Source: Molossus alvarezi (taxonomy: Eukaryota; Chordata; Mammalia; Chiroptera; Molossidae). Taken from it: 64,000 bases of DNA. The stretch covers positions 62,581,001-62,645,000 of the forward strand of contig CM073887.1 in assembly GCA_037176705.1 (NCBI GenBank), in the 5' to 3' direction. A program made the position numbers and the translations under genes. Positions 46,707 to 56,700 of this stretch are shown here, piece by piece; position 1 is the first letter of the stretch, and every line of letters begins with the position of its first letter. The notes beneath the pieces were generated by a model. That model saw only the letters and a list, made by a program, of their open reading frames with translations, made no database searches and was not told the origin of the DNA.

Positions 46707-46871
46707 GTTGCCGGCGGGAGCGCGGTACGCAGACCCACGAGACCCTGCTCGGGACACTTTATGGGACCTGGACCCATCAGAGCTAGGCGCTGGTCTGACA
46801 GACAGCCCATGCGACCAATCATCACGCTTGTATTTAAAGGACGACCCGCGAGACCAGGGGTCGCTGGCGTT

Positions 46872-46890
46872 GCATGCCGGAAGTTGTAGT
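46872..46890 (-). promoter_or_regulatory. TMEM161A: ZNF143-like ACTACAA site fused with an ETS core
   Basis: The minus strand reads ACTACAACTTCCGGCATGC. This is close to the ZNF143/THAP11 promoter motif (ACTACAACTCCCAGCATGC, recalled) with an ETS core TTCCGG in its middle. It lies about 170 bases upstream of the ATG. Confidence 0.6.
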
Positions 46891-47265
46891 TCGAAGACTC
46901 CCGACGAGCTCACCCCGAGGTTGAATCAAGACTGTATGAAGGACACCTGTGTGGCCGCTCACTCTGCGACTCAGTCTCTTATCTGGACCTGGCTCACAGG
47001 TCTGCGGCCAATACATTCATTCATCCACTCACTGCCCCCGGCGGGACAGTTCTGAGCATGAAATTCCCCTGATCAAGAACATTAGATGGCTCACACTGAC
47101 TAGATGCCCAAGTGCTCATACTAAATTTAGACCCTTCTGCCTAACTTCAGCGTGTCGTCAGTACTGTTCTACACACTATAGTAACACCTTCCCACCAGCA
47201 AAAACTCAAAAATTAGGATCAGCTTCATGTATGGCTGGATCAAAGACCAAATGTCAGCCTCAGAA

Positions 47266-47267
<2 letters not shown>

Positions 47268-47346
<79 letters not shown>

Positions 47347-47366
47347 TTCTTTCTTTCTTTTCTTTC
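47268..47366. repeat. (TTTC)n microsatellite
   Basis: About 95 bases of TTTC repeats with a few breaks. It adjoins the tail end of a minus-strand SINE remnant, so it probably grew from that SINE's A-rich tail. Confidence 0.95.
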
Positions 47367-47367
47367 T

Positions 47368-47487
47368 GTTAATTCTCATTGGATTAACTGTACGTGCAAT
47401 CCAGGTATGAACCCTTGACTTAGATCAAACTCAAGACCCTTGTGTGAGCAGACCGATACTCTAACTACTGATCCACAAGGCTGATGC
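47368..47487 (-). mobile_element. Worn bat SINE remnant
   Basis: The plus strand reads 'ctgttaattctcattgg..aatccaggtatgaacccttgacttagatcaaactc..gaccgatactctaactactgatcc', the reverse of a SINE head and tail with the middle lost. Confidence 0.7.
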
Positions 47488-47678
47488 TTTAATGTTTTTC
47501 AAATACAAGGAAAATCTTATTTAGAAAGTCATAGAGGTAGGAAACGTGCCCAGCTGGGCTGTGTGGTCTCAGGAAACAAATTACAGACAAAAGTAGTGTC
47601 CTTGGATCTTAGGAGAGAGAGAGGGCAAAGGTATTCTCCTTGAGGGAAGAAGGGGGAAAAGTGCCAGCACCATGTTCC

Positions 47679-47684
<6 letters not shown>

Positions 47685-47726
<42 letters not shown>
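47685..47726. repeat. (GA)n microsatellite
   Basis: A near-perfect GA run of about 42 bases ending in GCGCGC. Confidence 0.95.
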
Positions 47727-47730
<4 letters not shown>

Positions 47731-49302
47731 CACATGAATCTTATGTTTTACATTTCTTGGCTTGGAAGTAAGAGTTTCTAGCATAGGTGCCTAAGTTTTG
47801 CCATCTGTTTCTATGGATCTGTGTCTGTGTGAGTGTGGACATACACATGGGTGTGACAGTATCTTTATAGGGGTGGAAAACTGTTAGGGCCTATATGGTT
47901 GATTGCCTCATCTCTGTGGGTAATTTTGTCTTTGTGGATATCTGTTTACAGGGGGTTCTCTTTTTGTGACTTTGGTCCTCTGGACTCAGTGTCCCTTTGA
48001 AAGAGGATGGATAGCAGTGATGGTCACTAGGATTTCCCAGGACCTACATAGGGGTCATGACATGCCCCTGAGGACCAAAGCATACAGGTAGGATCCAGGG
48101 AAGATGAGATTTGGGAAAGGTTAAGAAAAGAGGGAACAAGAAAGAAAAGATGGGGTGTGGGGGGGGGGTGTGCTGCAGGCCCACTGCATGCCATGCTGGG
48201 AGTGCTTCATGTGCTCCTTTCAGCAGGCGGGGATGGTGGAATAACTAATTGCCTCCATTTAATTGATAAAAATACTGAGGTCCTATGAGGCAGATCTCTG
48301 CTTCTATCTCACCTGTCTCTTGGGCACTGGGCTCCTCAGTCGGGGTGTCACAGTGCCCCACGTGGTGAATCAGAGGCAACTCATGTACATCCTGGCCCCA
48401 GAAGCTCCCAATCTTCCCTCCACCACCTCCCCATCTTTGTGGTGCTTATCCACAAACCCTGGAGTTGGCTTTGACTCCCCCTCCCACTCCACACCTAATC
48501 TGTCAGCTCCTCCTGATGGCTCCATCTTCCAAGTGTAACCACAGTTCCACCCAGCCTTACTCCCTTCACAGTCTCTACCCATCCAGTCTCCATCATCTCT
48601 TGCCTGAAGTGCCCTCCTCCCTGGTCTCTGGCTTCCAACCTCCCCCCACCCACACACACACATACAGTCTATTTTCTCCTTAGCAGCTTGCGTGCACCTG
48701 TTAACACTTGAGCCAGACCATGTCCCTTCTTTGCTCACAACCATCGATGGCTCCCAACTCATGCAGAGCAAAACCAAAGCCTTCTCTTCTACATTGGAAG
48801 ATCTCTGTGCTCCATTCTTCAAAGTTTGTTCAACATCTCTGTTCCCAATGGACACTCCTCGGTCTCTGTCCTTTCCATTGCATATTCTATGTCCCCTGAT
48901 CCTTACTGTATACTCCCTTTGTCTGTTCACACTAATGTCTCAAATTCTCTGACCATTCTAGGTCTACATTCTCATTCCAAACTGACCATTTCACCACAGT
49001 GCTCTGAAAAAAATGCATCTCTCAGATATCCAACTTCCATCACTGTGTTTGTGCCCAGGCCACAATTCCCAGTGCCTCCAACCAGTGACAGAGCTCCTGG
49101 GGAACTTGGAGCCCTGTGACTGTAACATTGGCCCTGGTCGATCTCACCATGGTGTCCTTAGCAAGGATGATGGTAGGACACTTCCATACAACTTTACCTG
49201 TAGGTATATCTGGGGTCTGGCTCCAGAGGTGTTTCTAGAACCCAGTAGCCTTCCCACTGTCCCTTCATGGGTTAGGATAACACAGGCTGTGTATGTATAG
49301 AC

Positions 49303-49331
49303 TTACACACACACACACACACACACACACC
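49303..49331. repeat. (CA)n microsatellite
   Basis: A perfect AC run of about 28 bases. Confidence 0.95.
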
Positions 49332-49451
49332 ACATAACACAGACCTTTTCTGGGTCCCCAGGCTGGGAACCTAAAAACATAGTGTGGAACCTCTGGAAGC
49401 TAAGATGGATTTTGTTTACTTATTACTGTTTCTATTTATTTATTTTATTTT

Positions 49452-49697
49452 TTGTTAATCCTCACATGAGGATTTCTTTTTCATTGAGAGAGTGAAAGGG
49501 AGGGAGGGAGGGGGAGAACGAGAGAAACATCAATGTAAGAGAGACACACTGATAACCTGGTTGCCTCCCACACGACTCCTAACTGGGCCAGGGATCAAAC
49601 CTGCAACCCAGGCACATGCCCTGGACCAGAACTGAACCTGAGACCTCTTGGTGCAGGGATAGATGCTCCAAGCACTGAGCCAAACTGGCTAGGGCTA
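49452..49697 (-). mobile_element. Bat VES-type SINE, diverged
   Basis: The plus strand reads 'ttgttaatcctcacatgaggattt' to 'gagccaaactggctagggc'. Confidence 0.9.
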
Positions 49698-49722
49698 TTT
49701 CTATTTTAAAATGTTAAATGGG

Positions 49723-49970
49723 ACCCTAGCCAGGTTGGTTCCGCGGTTAGAGCATTGGCTTGTGGATCAAAGAGTCGCGGGTTCGATTCTGGTCAAGGGC
49801 ACGTACCTCGGTCGATCGTTCAGTCCCTGGCCCTGGTCCGGATCATTTGGGAAGCAACCAATTGATGTTTCTCTCTCTCTCTCTGTCTTCCGCCCTCCCT
49901 CCCACTCTATCTGAAGATAAATGGAAAAATACCCTCCAGTGAGGATTTAAAATAAATAAATAAAATAAAA
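49723..49970 (+). mobile_element. Bat VES-type SINE, head to head with the previous copy
   Basis: From ACCCTAGCCAGGTTGGTTCC to 'ccctccagtgaggatttaaaataaata'. It is in opposite orientation to the copy at 49452. Confidence 0.9.
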
Positions 49971-51527
49971 TGTTGAGTGGGGAGCGCTAAATCCAAAGCA
50001 TATTATTGGGCGCTACCTAATGGCAAATGGCAAAAATGCAGCCTCCCAGTGATGGGAATGCAGAACCACATACACAGGCCCTGGGGTTCCCCCAGCCTTT
50101 GAAAGCAGCCACAGTTTTTTGGACCCCACATTGAGTGCTTAGCTTTTGGGCACAGACTTCAGAGATTGGCCTGGCTTCTTGTCCATTGTGAGGGTGAGAT
50201 CCAGAGGCTGAGAAGAAACTGGCTGTGCCTCAGTTTCCCCCAGGAGTTTTGTGTCTGGTTGTGGGAGAGCTGTGACTGCGACACTGTGGAAGCCACCAGG
50301 GAAGAAGTTTATGTACCATTATGTAGATGACCAGGGTCCTTGTGACCTGAAAGAGGGGATCCCTCCAAGGGTAACCCAGGTGGAGAATTTGCACCCTCAA
50401 GGTGACCACCATGCTCATGCTGCTGGTGCTGCTGGGGGTGGCAGAGGTTGTATGCACAGCCCGGATCTGGAGTTCACTGTCATGGACTGGAGTGGGGGCA
50501 GTGGTTCACCACTCCTCTGAGGGTGAGTGGGGACACAAGGGAGCAGGTGGAAAGGATTTAGGACCTGAATCTGAGTTGGGCGAGAGGACTTCCCAGTCTA
50601 ACTTGGGCACCCTACAAGAGGCCTTGAGTTCACCCCACACCTCTGCATTCTCTGAAGGCCTCTCAACACAGGTGGGGGATCCCCTAATACCCACATCCAG
50701 GTCAGGGGCTGTGAGTTGACCCTGGCACCCTCTTCCCTTTTTCCTACATTAGAGTTATCCAGGGTTCCTGGTGGTTTTACCCCCAAACACACCTCCCTTC
50801 CAGCCCTTCAGCCTCCTGTTGCCCCTGGCTCCCCACTGCATCCCTCTGCCACAGAAGTCCTGAGGAGGGGAGCTTTGACCATGCCATGTCCCTCCTCTGG
50901 AAACTGGAGCCCCAAAGCCCCTACTTTACGGGGATGATGTGTCACGGACTACGAAGATCCATGGAGGACAAACCCTAACTGGGTCTGGCATGTGGGTAGC
51001 GTGGTGCTCTATAAATGGCCACTTAGAGTGCCCCCACCTCACATAAATGTCTTTCACTTTACATATTCTGCCCTCTCCCCACCCCTGGAAGGAGGCAGCC
51101 CTAAGTCTTGGTGACTACAGAAGAAGAGGAGGTGCTAAATTCCAGGGACTGGAACTGACTTTGAAGCCTGTTATGCACATGCTTCCCCTCTTTATCCACC
51201 ATCTGTGACTGTGTGTGCTAATGGTGGGATGCAAAGCATTGAATTTCACTGGAAAAGCACCTCTGTGGGGCACTGGGGTGACAAGAGGGGAGAAGAGTAT
51301 TCAATAGCCAAGCTGAACCAATCAGCTTGGGATCTCTGTATAATGGGATAGGGGAACAAATCTTTTAAGTGCTGATGCCAATACTCTGCGTTCTCTATAT
51401 TCATGTTCAAACACTGCTTAACTTGGCATTCGGAGCTATATCTGGGCTTGAGGACAGTGCAGAGGCCTTCTTGGAGGAGAGGACATGGAGTTGGGCCTTG
51501 GAAGGTAGAAAGAAGTCCCCCCCCCCC

Positions 51528-51612
51528 CGTATGTGCCCCTAGCGGGAACCGAACCCAGGTCTCTCTGGACCGCAGACTGACGCTCTAACCGCGGAGCCAA
51601 ACCAGCCAGGGC
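51528..51612 (-). mobile_element. Head-only bat SINE ending in a C/G run
   Basis: Read on the minus strand it is about 84 bases from GCCCTGGCTGGTTTGG to CTAGGGGCACATAC, the same 3' end as the copy at 19301. A run of about eleven C's (plus strand 51517-51528) follows instead of the usual T's. Confidence 0.85.
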
Positions 51613-51652
51613 CTACCTTTTAAAAAAAAAAAAAGAGAGAGAGAGAGAGAGA

Positions 51653-51932
51653 GCCCTAGCCGATTTGGCTCAGCAGTTGGAGTGTCAGCCTGTGTACCAG
51701 AGAGTCCTGGGTTTGGTTCCCACTAAAGGCATGTACCTCGGTTGCAGTTTGTCCCTGGCCCTGGTTGGTCGTGCAGGTGGCAGCCACTCTATGTGTCCCT
51801 TTCACATCAATGTTTCTCTCTCGCTCTCTCCCCCTCCCACTCTATCTGAACAAAAAAAATGGAAAAATGTCCTCGGGTGAGGAATAAAATAAAATAAAAT
51901 AAAATAAAATAAAATAAAATAAAATAAAATAT
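51653..51932 (+). mobile_element. Bat VES-type SINE with (AAAAT)n tail
   Basis: From GCCCTAGCCGATTTGGC to 'gtcctcgggtgaggaataaaataaaa', with about nine AAAAT units as tail (51886-51930). Confidence 0.93.
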
Positions 51933-52118
51933 GTGAGTTGGAGATTGAGAGAGGTGGTTTAGGAGGAAGGACCAACATGGTCCTGGAGTTGGAACTGCAA
52001 GAGCTTCTCAGGGGCTCAGGGCAGGGGACAGTGTGAGGGACACAGGTAGATGGGTGGGACAGCTGAGGAGCTATGAAGGTCAGGGGTCAGATCTGACTGT
52101 CACAAAGATCACACTGAA

Positions 52119-52280
52119 GCCCTGGCAGGGTAGCTCAGCTGGTTACAGCATCGTTTGATATGCCAAGATTGTGGGTTCGATCCCCAGTTATGCAAGAATC
52201 AACCAATGAATACGTAAATAAGTGGAACAACAGATCAATGTTTCTCTCTCCATTTCTCTAACAACATTTTTTAAAAAAAG
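52119..52280 (+). mobile_element. Second bat tRNA-derived SINE family
   Basis: From GCCCTGGCAGGGTAGCTCAGCTGG through 'ttgtgggttcgatccccagt' to 'aagaatcaaccaatgaatacgtaaataagtggaacaacagatcaatg'. The body differs wholly from the VES copies, so it is another family. Confidence 0.85.
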
Positions 52281-52555
52281 ATCCCACTGAGAACACCTGA
52301 GGGTGATTGGAGGTGGGATGAGTAGATAGAGCTTTTTTAGTCTCCTGGACCCCCAAGTCTGCCTACTTATGGGTCAGGCCAGAAACAGGGTGGGGTAGGG
52401 GTTGTGCACACCTCGGAGTAGATAGATAACTGCCTGGCTCCCTCCTACCTCTGGTGGAACAAAATTGCTGAACTAAGGGATCAAGGGATAAGCCCACTTA
52501 AAAGAGGAACAGCATAGTACCCCAACATTCAAGGTTCCCAACTGCTTCTTTTAAA

Positions 52556-52775
52556 TTGTTGTTGTTGTTGTTAACCTTCATTGGAGGATATTTTTTTCCA
52601 TTGATTTTTAGAAAGAGTGAAAAGAGGGAGGGAAAGAGAGGGAGAGAAACATCAATGCTGATTTGTTGCCTCCCACACGCGCCCCTGCAACCAGGTGCCC
52701 TTGACGGGGAATCGAACCCAAGACCCTTCAGTGGGGGATCGACACTATAACCGCTGGGCCACACCTGTCAGAGCC
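52556..52775 (-). mobile_element. Bat VES-type SINE, diverged
   Basis: The plus strand reads a GTT repeat, 'aaccttcattggaggatattttt' to 'gctgggccacacctgtcagagc'. Confidence 0.85.
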
Positions 52776-53194
52776 CCAACTGTTTCTTGCTGCAAGGAAT
52801 TGTGACCAGCCAGGGGATTTCCCCCTGAGCCTACCACCTGACACTCCTCAAGTTTAAGAGCAAAAAGCCAGGCCCCTCGCGGGGAGGGGGGGGGACCCGC
52901 TCTAGGGGCCCGATCCACACGGTCCACCAAGACCCCAATGGCCCAGTTGCCCACCATTGTTACCTGCTCGTTTGCGCCCCCTGCAGGGTCCGTCTTCACA
53001 TCACCACCCACCACTTTCAACTTAGACCCTACCTGTGACCGAATCCTCGTCTCAGGGCGGAATTCTGACGGGAGTACCCCAAACCCAAACAAGGCAAGGC
53101 TGAGTCCACAGGGGAGGAGAGAGGAGGACCTGGGCGGGGCTGGGGGTGGCTCTACGCACCTACAGATCATTTCATCCACGGAGGCCATGAGTGT

Positions 53195-53200
53195 TTTATT
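53195..53200 (-). terminator. MEF2B: Poly(A) signal AATAAA, MEF2B
   Basis: The plus strand TTTATT within 'gagtgttttattggtggg' gives AATAAA on the minus strand, about 200 nt beyond the MEF2B stop codon. It is the first such signal after that stop. Confidence 0.8.
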
Positions 53201-53398
53201 GGTGGGTACACACTCAGGAAGAGGAAACAGAGCCCCCGACCATTGATCCGAGCCCAGTCTTCCTCCTCCAGGCCCCCACCGTGGAAAGGGGCCGTATCCA
53301 CTGGGTCTTCTCTACGAACTCCCGGAGGGAGGCTGGGAGCCCACGTGCCCTCCCCGGGCCTGGCATGGGAAGCGGGGCCAGTACCATCTCTGGGTCCG

Positions 53399-53627
53399 CT
53401 ACCGGGGCCAGCCATCGGCAGTGGGTTGTCGGCGCAGCGGGGGCCCGGGCCGTAGGGGCTCTGCAAGGGGCCGGCCCAGGAGCAGGTGATAGGGGGGGAA
53501 GGTCTTGGAAAAGTCGCCGGGGCCACTGGGTGCCGGAGAGAGGCGCTCCGACTTGATGCTGACTTGGGGGGTCGGTGGGGAGGCACCGCAGGCTGGGGGA
53601 CCCTCCTCGCCCAGGCTGCGGCCCCCA
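53399..53627 (-). CDS. MEF2B: MEF2B coding exon 8 (residues 295-369), open in two frames
   Basis: The acceptor is (CT)n then GCAG|TGGGGG. In the main frame it codes [17 protein letters not shown] and ends DGWPR then TAG at 53401-53399. If exon 7 is skipped, it reads [17 protein letters not shown] and stays open to 53167. Confidence 0.95.
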
Positions 53628-53628
53628 C

Positions 53629-53710
<82 letters not shown>

Positions 53711-56700
53711 ATATGAATGAGAATGGGGGTTGTGGGCTTTTCGAGGAAGGGAGGGAGGGAACCGGGAGGTGGCACGGCTTGGGCAAAGGCTCTGCAGGAA
53801 GACCTTGGGAAAGGAGGGGGTGGCCAACCCTCCTGGGGCCTCGAAAATAGAACCCCCACCCCTGCCCCCCGCCAGTACTCCGGAAGGGCTGAGTGCAGAA
53901 ACTGGAGTGGCCACCAGGTGTCAGCAGTGGCTAGGGACTTCAGAAGACTTGGAAGGACCCCACCACGGATCCTGACTGGGGGTGGGGGAGGCAGTGGGGC
54001 ACTTACCTGGGCTGGGCAGGGCCAGTTAGGGGCCCATCACCCCTCGAGGGCTGCCAGGGGGCCAGGGTAGGGGGCTGCAGCAAGCCGGGGGGCGGAGGGG
54101 GGTCTCCCAGGCCATATTCTGGGGAGGGGGCAGGAGGAGTTAGCTGAGGCCCTCACCTGTGGGAGCCCCTTGCCCAAGCCTGACCCACCCCACCAGTCAG
54201 TTTTCAGTTGGTGGGTGGGAAAGTGTGGACTGCACAGCAGGCAGGTGTATGGATACCTCCCACAGCAGGGCTGATGGGGGTTCATACCTGGGGGACCTGC
54301 TGGGAGGAAGGGGAAGCTTCCAAGTGGGGGTCCTGGAGCTGCAGCAGAGCATGGACTCTGCAGGCTACCATAGAGGCCTCTCTGTGTGGAGAAAGGATGA
54401 AGGAGAAACTGAGGCCCACACTCAGGCCATCCTACCTGCCCCCATCAGCCCTGACACTCCTTTCCTTCACTCACTGAGGTGCTCAGTCCCCCTCGGGCCC
54501 CTGGCAGGCCACCAGGCAGGTCTGGCCTCCTCCCGTCTGCTGCCAGGTACAGGGGTGGTGGTGTCTTGCTGGCAAGATGGCTTGTTGAGAAGAGAGGATG
54601 GGCCAGGCCTGTGGAGCAGGAGATCCCCCAGAGAGAGGGCAGGCAGCCATGTCATCGACTTAAGTCTGAAGTCCAGAGGTGATAAACACAGACAACCAAA
54701 CAGTGCCAGAGCCAAGATCCCCACCCCCAGAAGCTCCCCTGGGACCCCCACCCCACCTTCCCCAGGGTCTATGCCCCATTCTTACCTGGGGGCCCAGTTT
54801 TGGGTGCTGCTGGCCTGAAGGGGGATGGGCGGCTCTGGGCAGGCAGGGCCTCCCCAAGCCCACTGGAGTCACAGCCTGGTGGGGGCAGGGCCCCATATAC
54901 CATGTCTGGGCTTGGCATAAAGGGGGTTGCTGGCTGAAGGCAGAGAGGACGGGATTGGTTGGAGGAACAAAGAGGTGAGGGCATCAGGTCCAAGACAGAA
55001 TATTCCAATGAGTTCAGGGGCCAGCCTTTACCTCTTGGAAGCCCTCACTACTCCCTTTGGCCTAACCTCACATGGTGGGCATGCCTATGTCTGGCTCTGT
55101 TGCTCCTGGATAGCTAGGCCTAGAGCTAAGGCTTCTCACTCAACATGGGGTTGGTACTGAGGGGGCTTCCCAGGTGTTCGATGATGAATAAAAAAACAAA
55201 AAAGAAAGTAAAGAAGGAAGTAGCTGCCTGTTGAACTCTTAACCATCCTTCAAAGCCCCAGATACAATGCCCACTCCTCCAGGAAGATTTTCCTGACCAC
55301 CCAGGCAGAGACCTATACCAAACTCTAGGCTTCCTGGCCTTTTTTCAGTCTCAGCCTTTACCGCGTGGGCCTAAGAGGTGGGGGAGAGCCACATTCATGG
55401 CAGGGCAAGGAGTCACTTACATAGAGCCGGGGTCGGGGCAAGGCTGGCTCACCCCCATCACCTGCCAGCCTCCGCAGCTTCTCTCCTGGCCCTTCAGGCC
55501 CCTCATCTGGCTCCAGTTCTGGCCCATCAAGGCCCACACCCCTCCGCCTCAGTGTCTGTGGGGAGGGGACACAACAGGATGAACCTCCCCCCATCCTAGC
55601 CAGGGAGCCTGGTTGTAAGGTGAGGAGAGAGACCTACTCAGCTCTTTAGGTGGAGCAGAGTGCAGGCACAGTCTGCTCCAGCCAAATTCCAGTGACCACA
55701 GCCCTCAGTGAGTTATCATCTGTTAAGTTCCAACTGTGTGTGAGAGAGGGACTGTCCTGCCCTGAAACCAGAGACTCACCTATGCCTGCTAGCAGGCACT
55801 GTCTACTCCTGATTACAACTCTGGTATTTCTGTTCTGCATCCATGAGCTGCTTTAGAGCCTGGCATGCAGTAGGTGCTTAATAAATGTTGAGAAATTGAG
55901 CACGTGAGGACAACTTTATAGAATTTTCTGAGCTACCTGGGACCAGTGTGACCTGCATGGTCCTGGACCTCAGTGAGGTCAGCTTGCCACATGGTGCCTT
56001 TTATTTTCTGTTCTGTACTCATTAAATTGGTGATCGGATTAAATGAGATGGCGTGTTTGAGGGGCACATAGTGCAGCCTTCAGTGTGTAGCGGTTGATGT
56101 TTTTGTTTTTACTATTTTTTAGAGAGAGAGGAAGGGAGAGGGAGAGAGAGAAACATCCATGTGAGAACAAACATGGATCAGCTGCCTCCTGCACACTCCT
56201 ACCAGGGATCGAGCCCCCAACCTGGACATATGCCCCAACCGGAAATTGAAGCTGCAACTTTTTGGTGTACAGGACGACACCCCAACCAACTGAGCCACCC
56301 AGCCAGGGCTAGTTGATGTTTTTATTTCTACAATCCAGGGAACTATCCCAGAGGGACACTCCATTACCCCAGACCTGCTTTAACTGGCAGCAAAGCCAGA
56401 TTCCAACACTTATCTTTTTTTTTTTTTTTAATCCTCACCCGAGGACATTTTTCGATATTTTGTTCAGATAGAGTGGGAGGGAGAGAGAGAGAGAGAGAGA
56501 AACGTCCAAGTGAAAGGGACACATTGAGTGATTGCCACCAGCATGACCCAACCAGGGCCAGGGACAAACTGCAACTGAGGTACGTGCCCTTAGCAGGAAC
56601 CGAACCTAGGTCTCTCTGGACCACAGGCTGATGCTCTAACCGCTGAGCCAAACCAGCCATGGCCCAACACTTATCTTTTGTACAAACCAAGAGTCCCTAG

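Larger units (their letters stand above)
46050..46920 (-). promoter_or_regulatory. TMEM161A: CpG-rich promoter of TMEM161A
   Basis: CpG dinucleotides are frequent here and sparse elsewhere in the window. The start exon (ATG at 46706) lies inside. On the minus strand, upstream of ATG, there is ATTGG (CCAAT box, 46815-46819), a TTTAAATA element near 46831-46838, and an ACTACAA/ETS composite at 46872-46890. The transcription start is not determined. Confidence 0.75.
46921..53194. other. Intergenic region between TMEM161A promoter and MEF2B 3' end
   Basis: It holds microsatellites, SINEs and diverged L2/MIR-like text (for example around 48700-48960). No exon is supported. A plus-strand stretch at 50400-50520 codes a short hydrophobic peptide next to a GTGAGT, which I do not call a gene. 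Confidence 0.6.

Noticed and set aside
53486..53720. Plus-strand frames with long Arg-Glu repeats
   Set aside because: They come from the (GA)n microsatellite and lie antisense to the MEF2B last exon.
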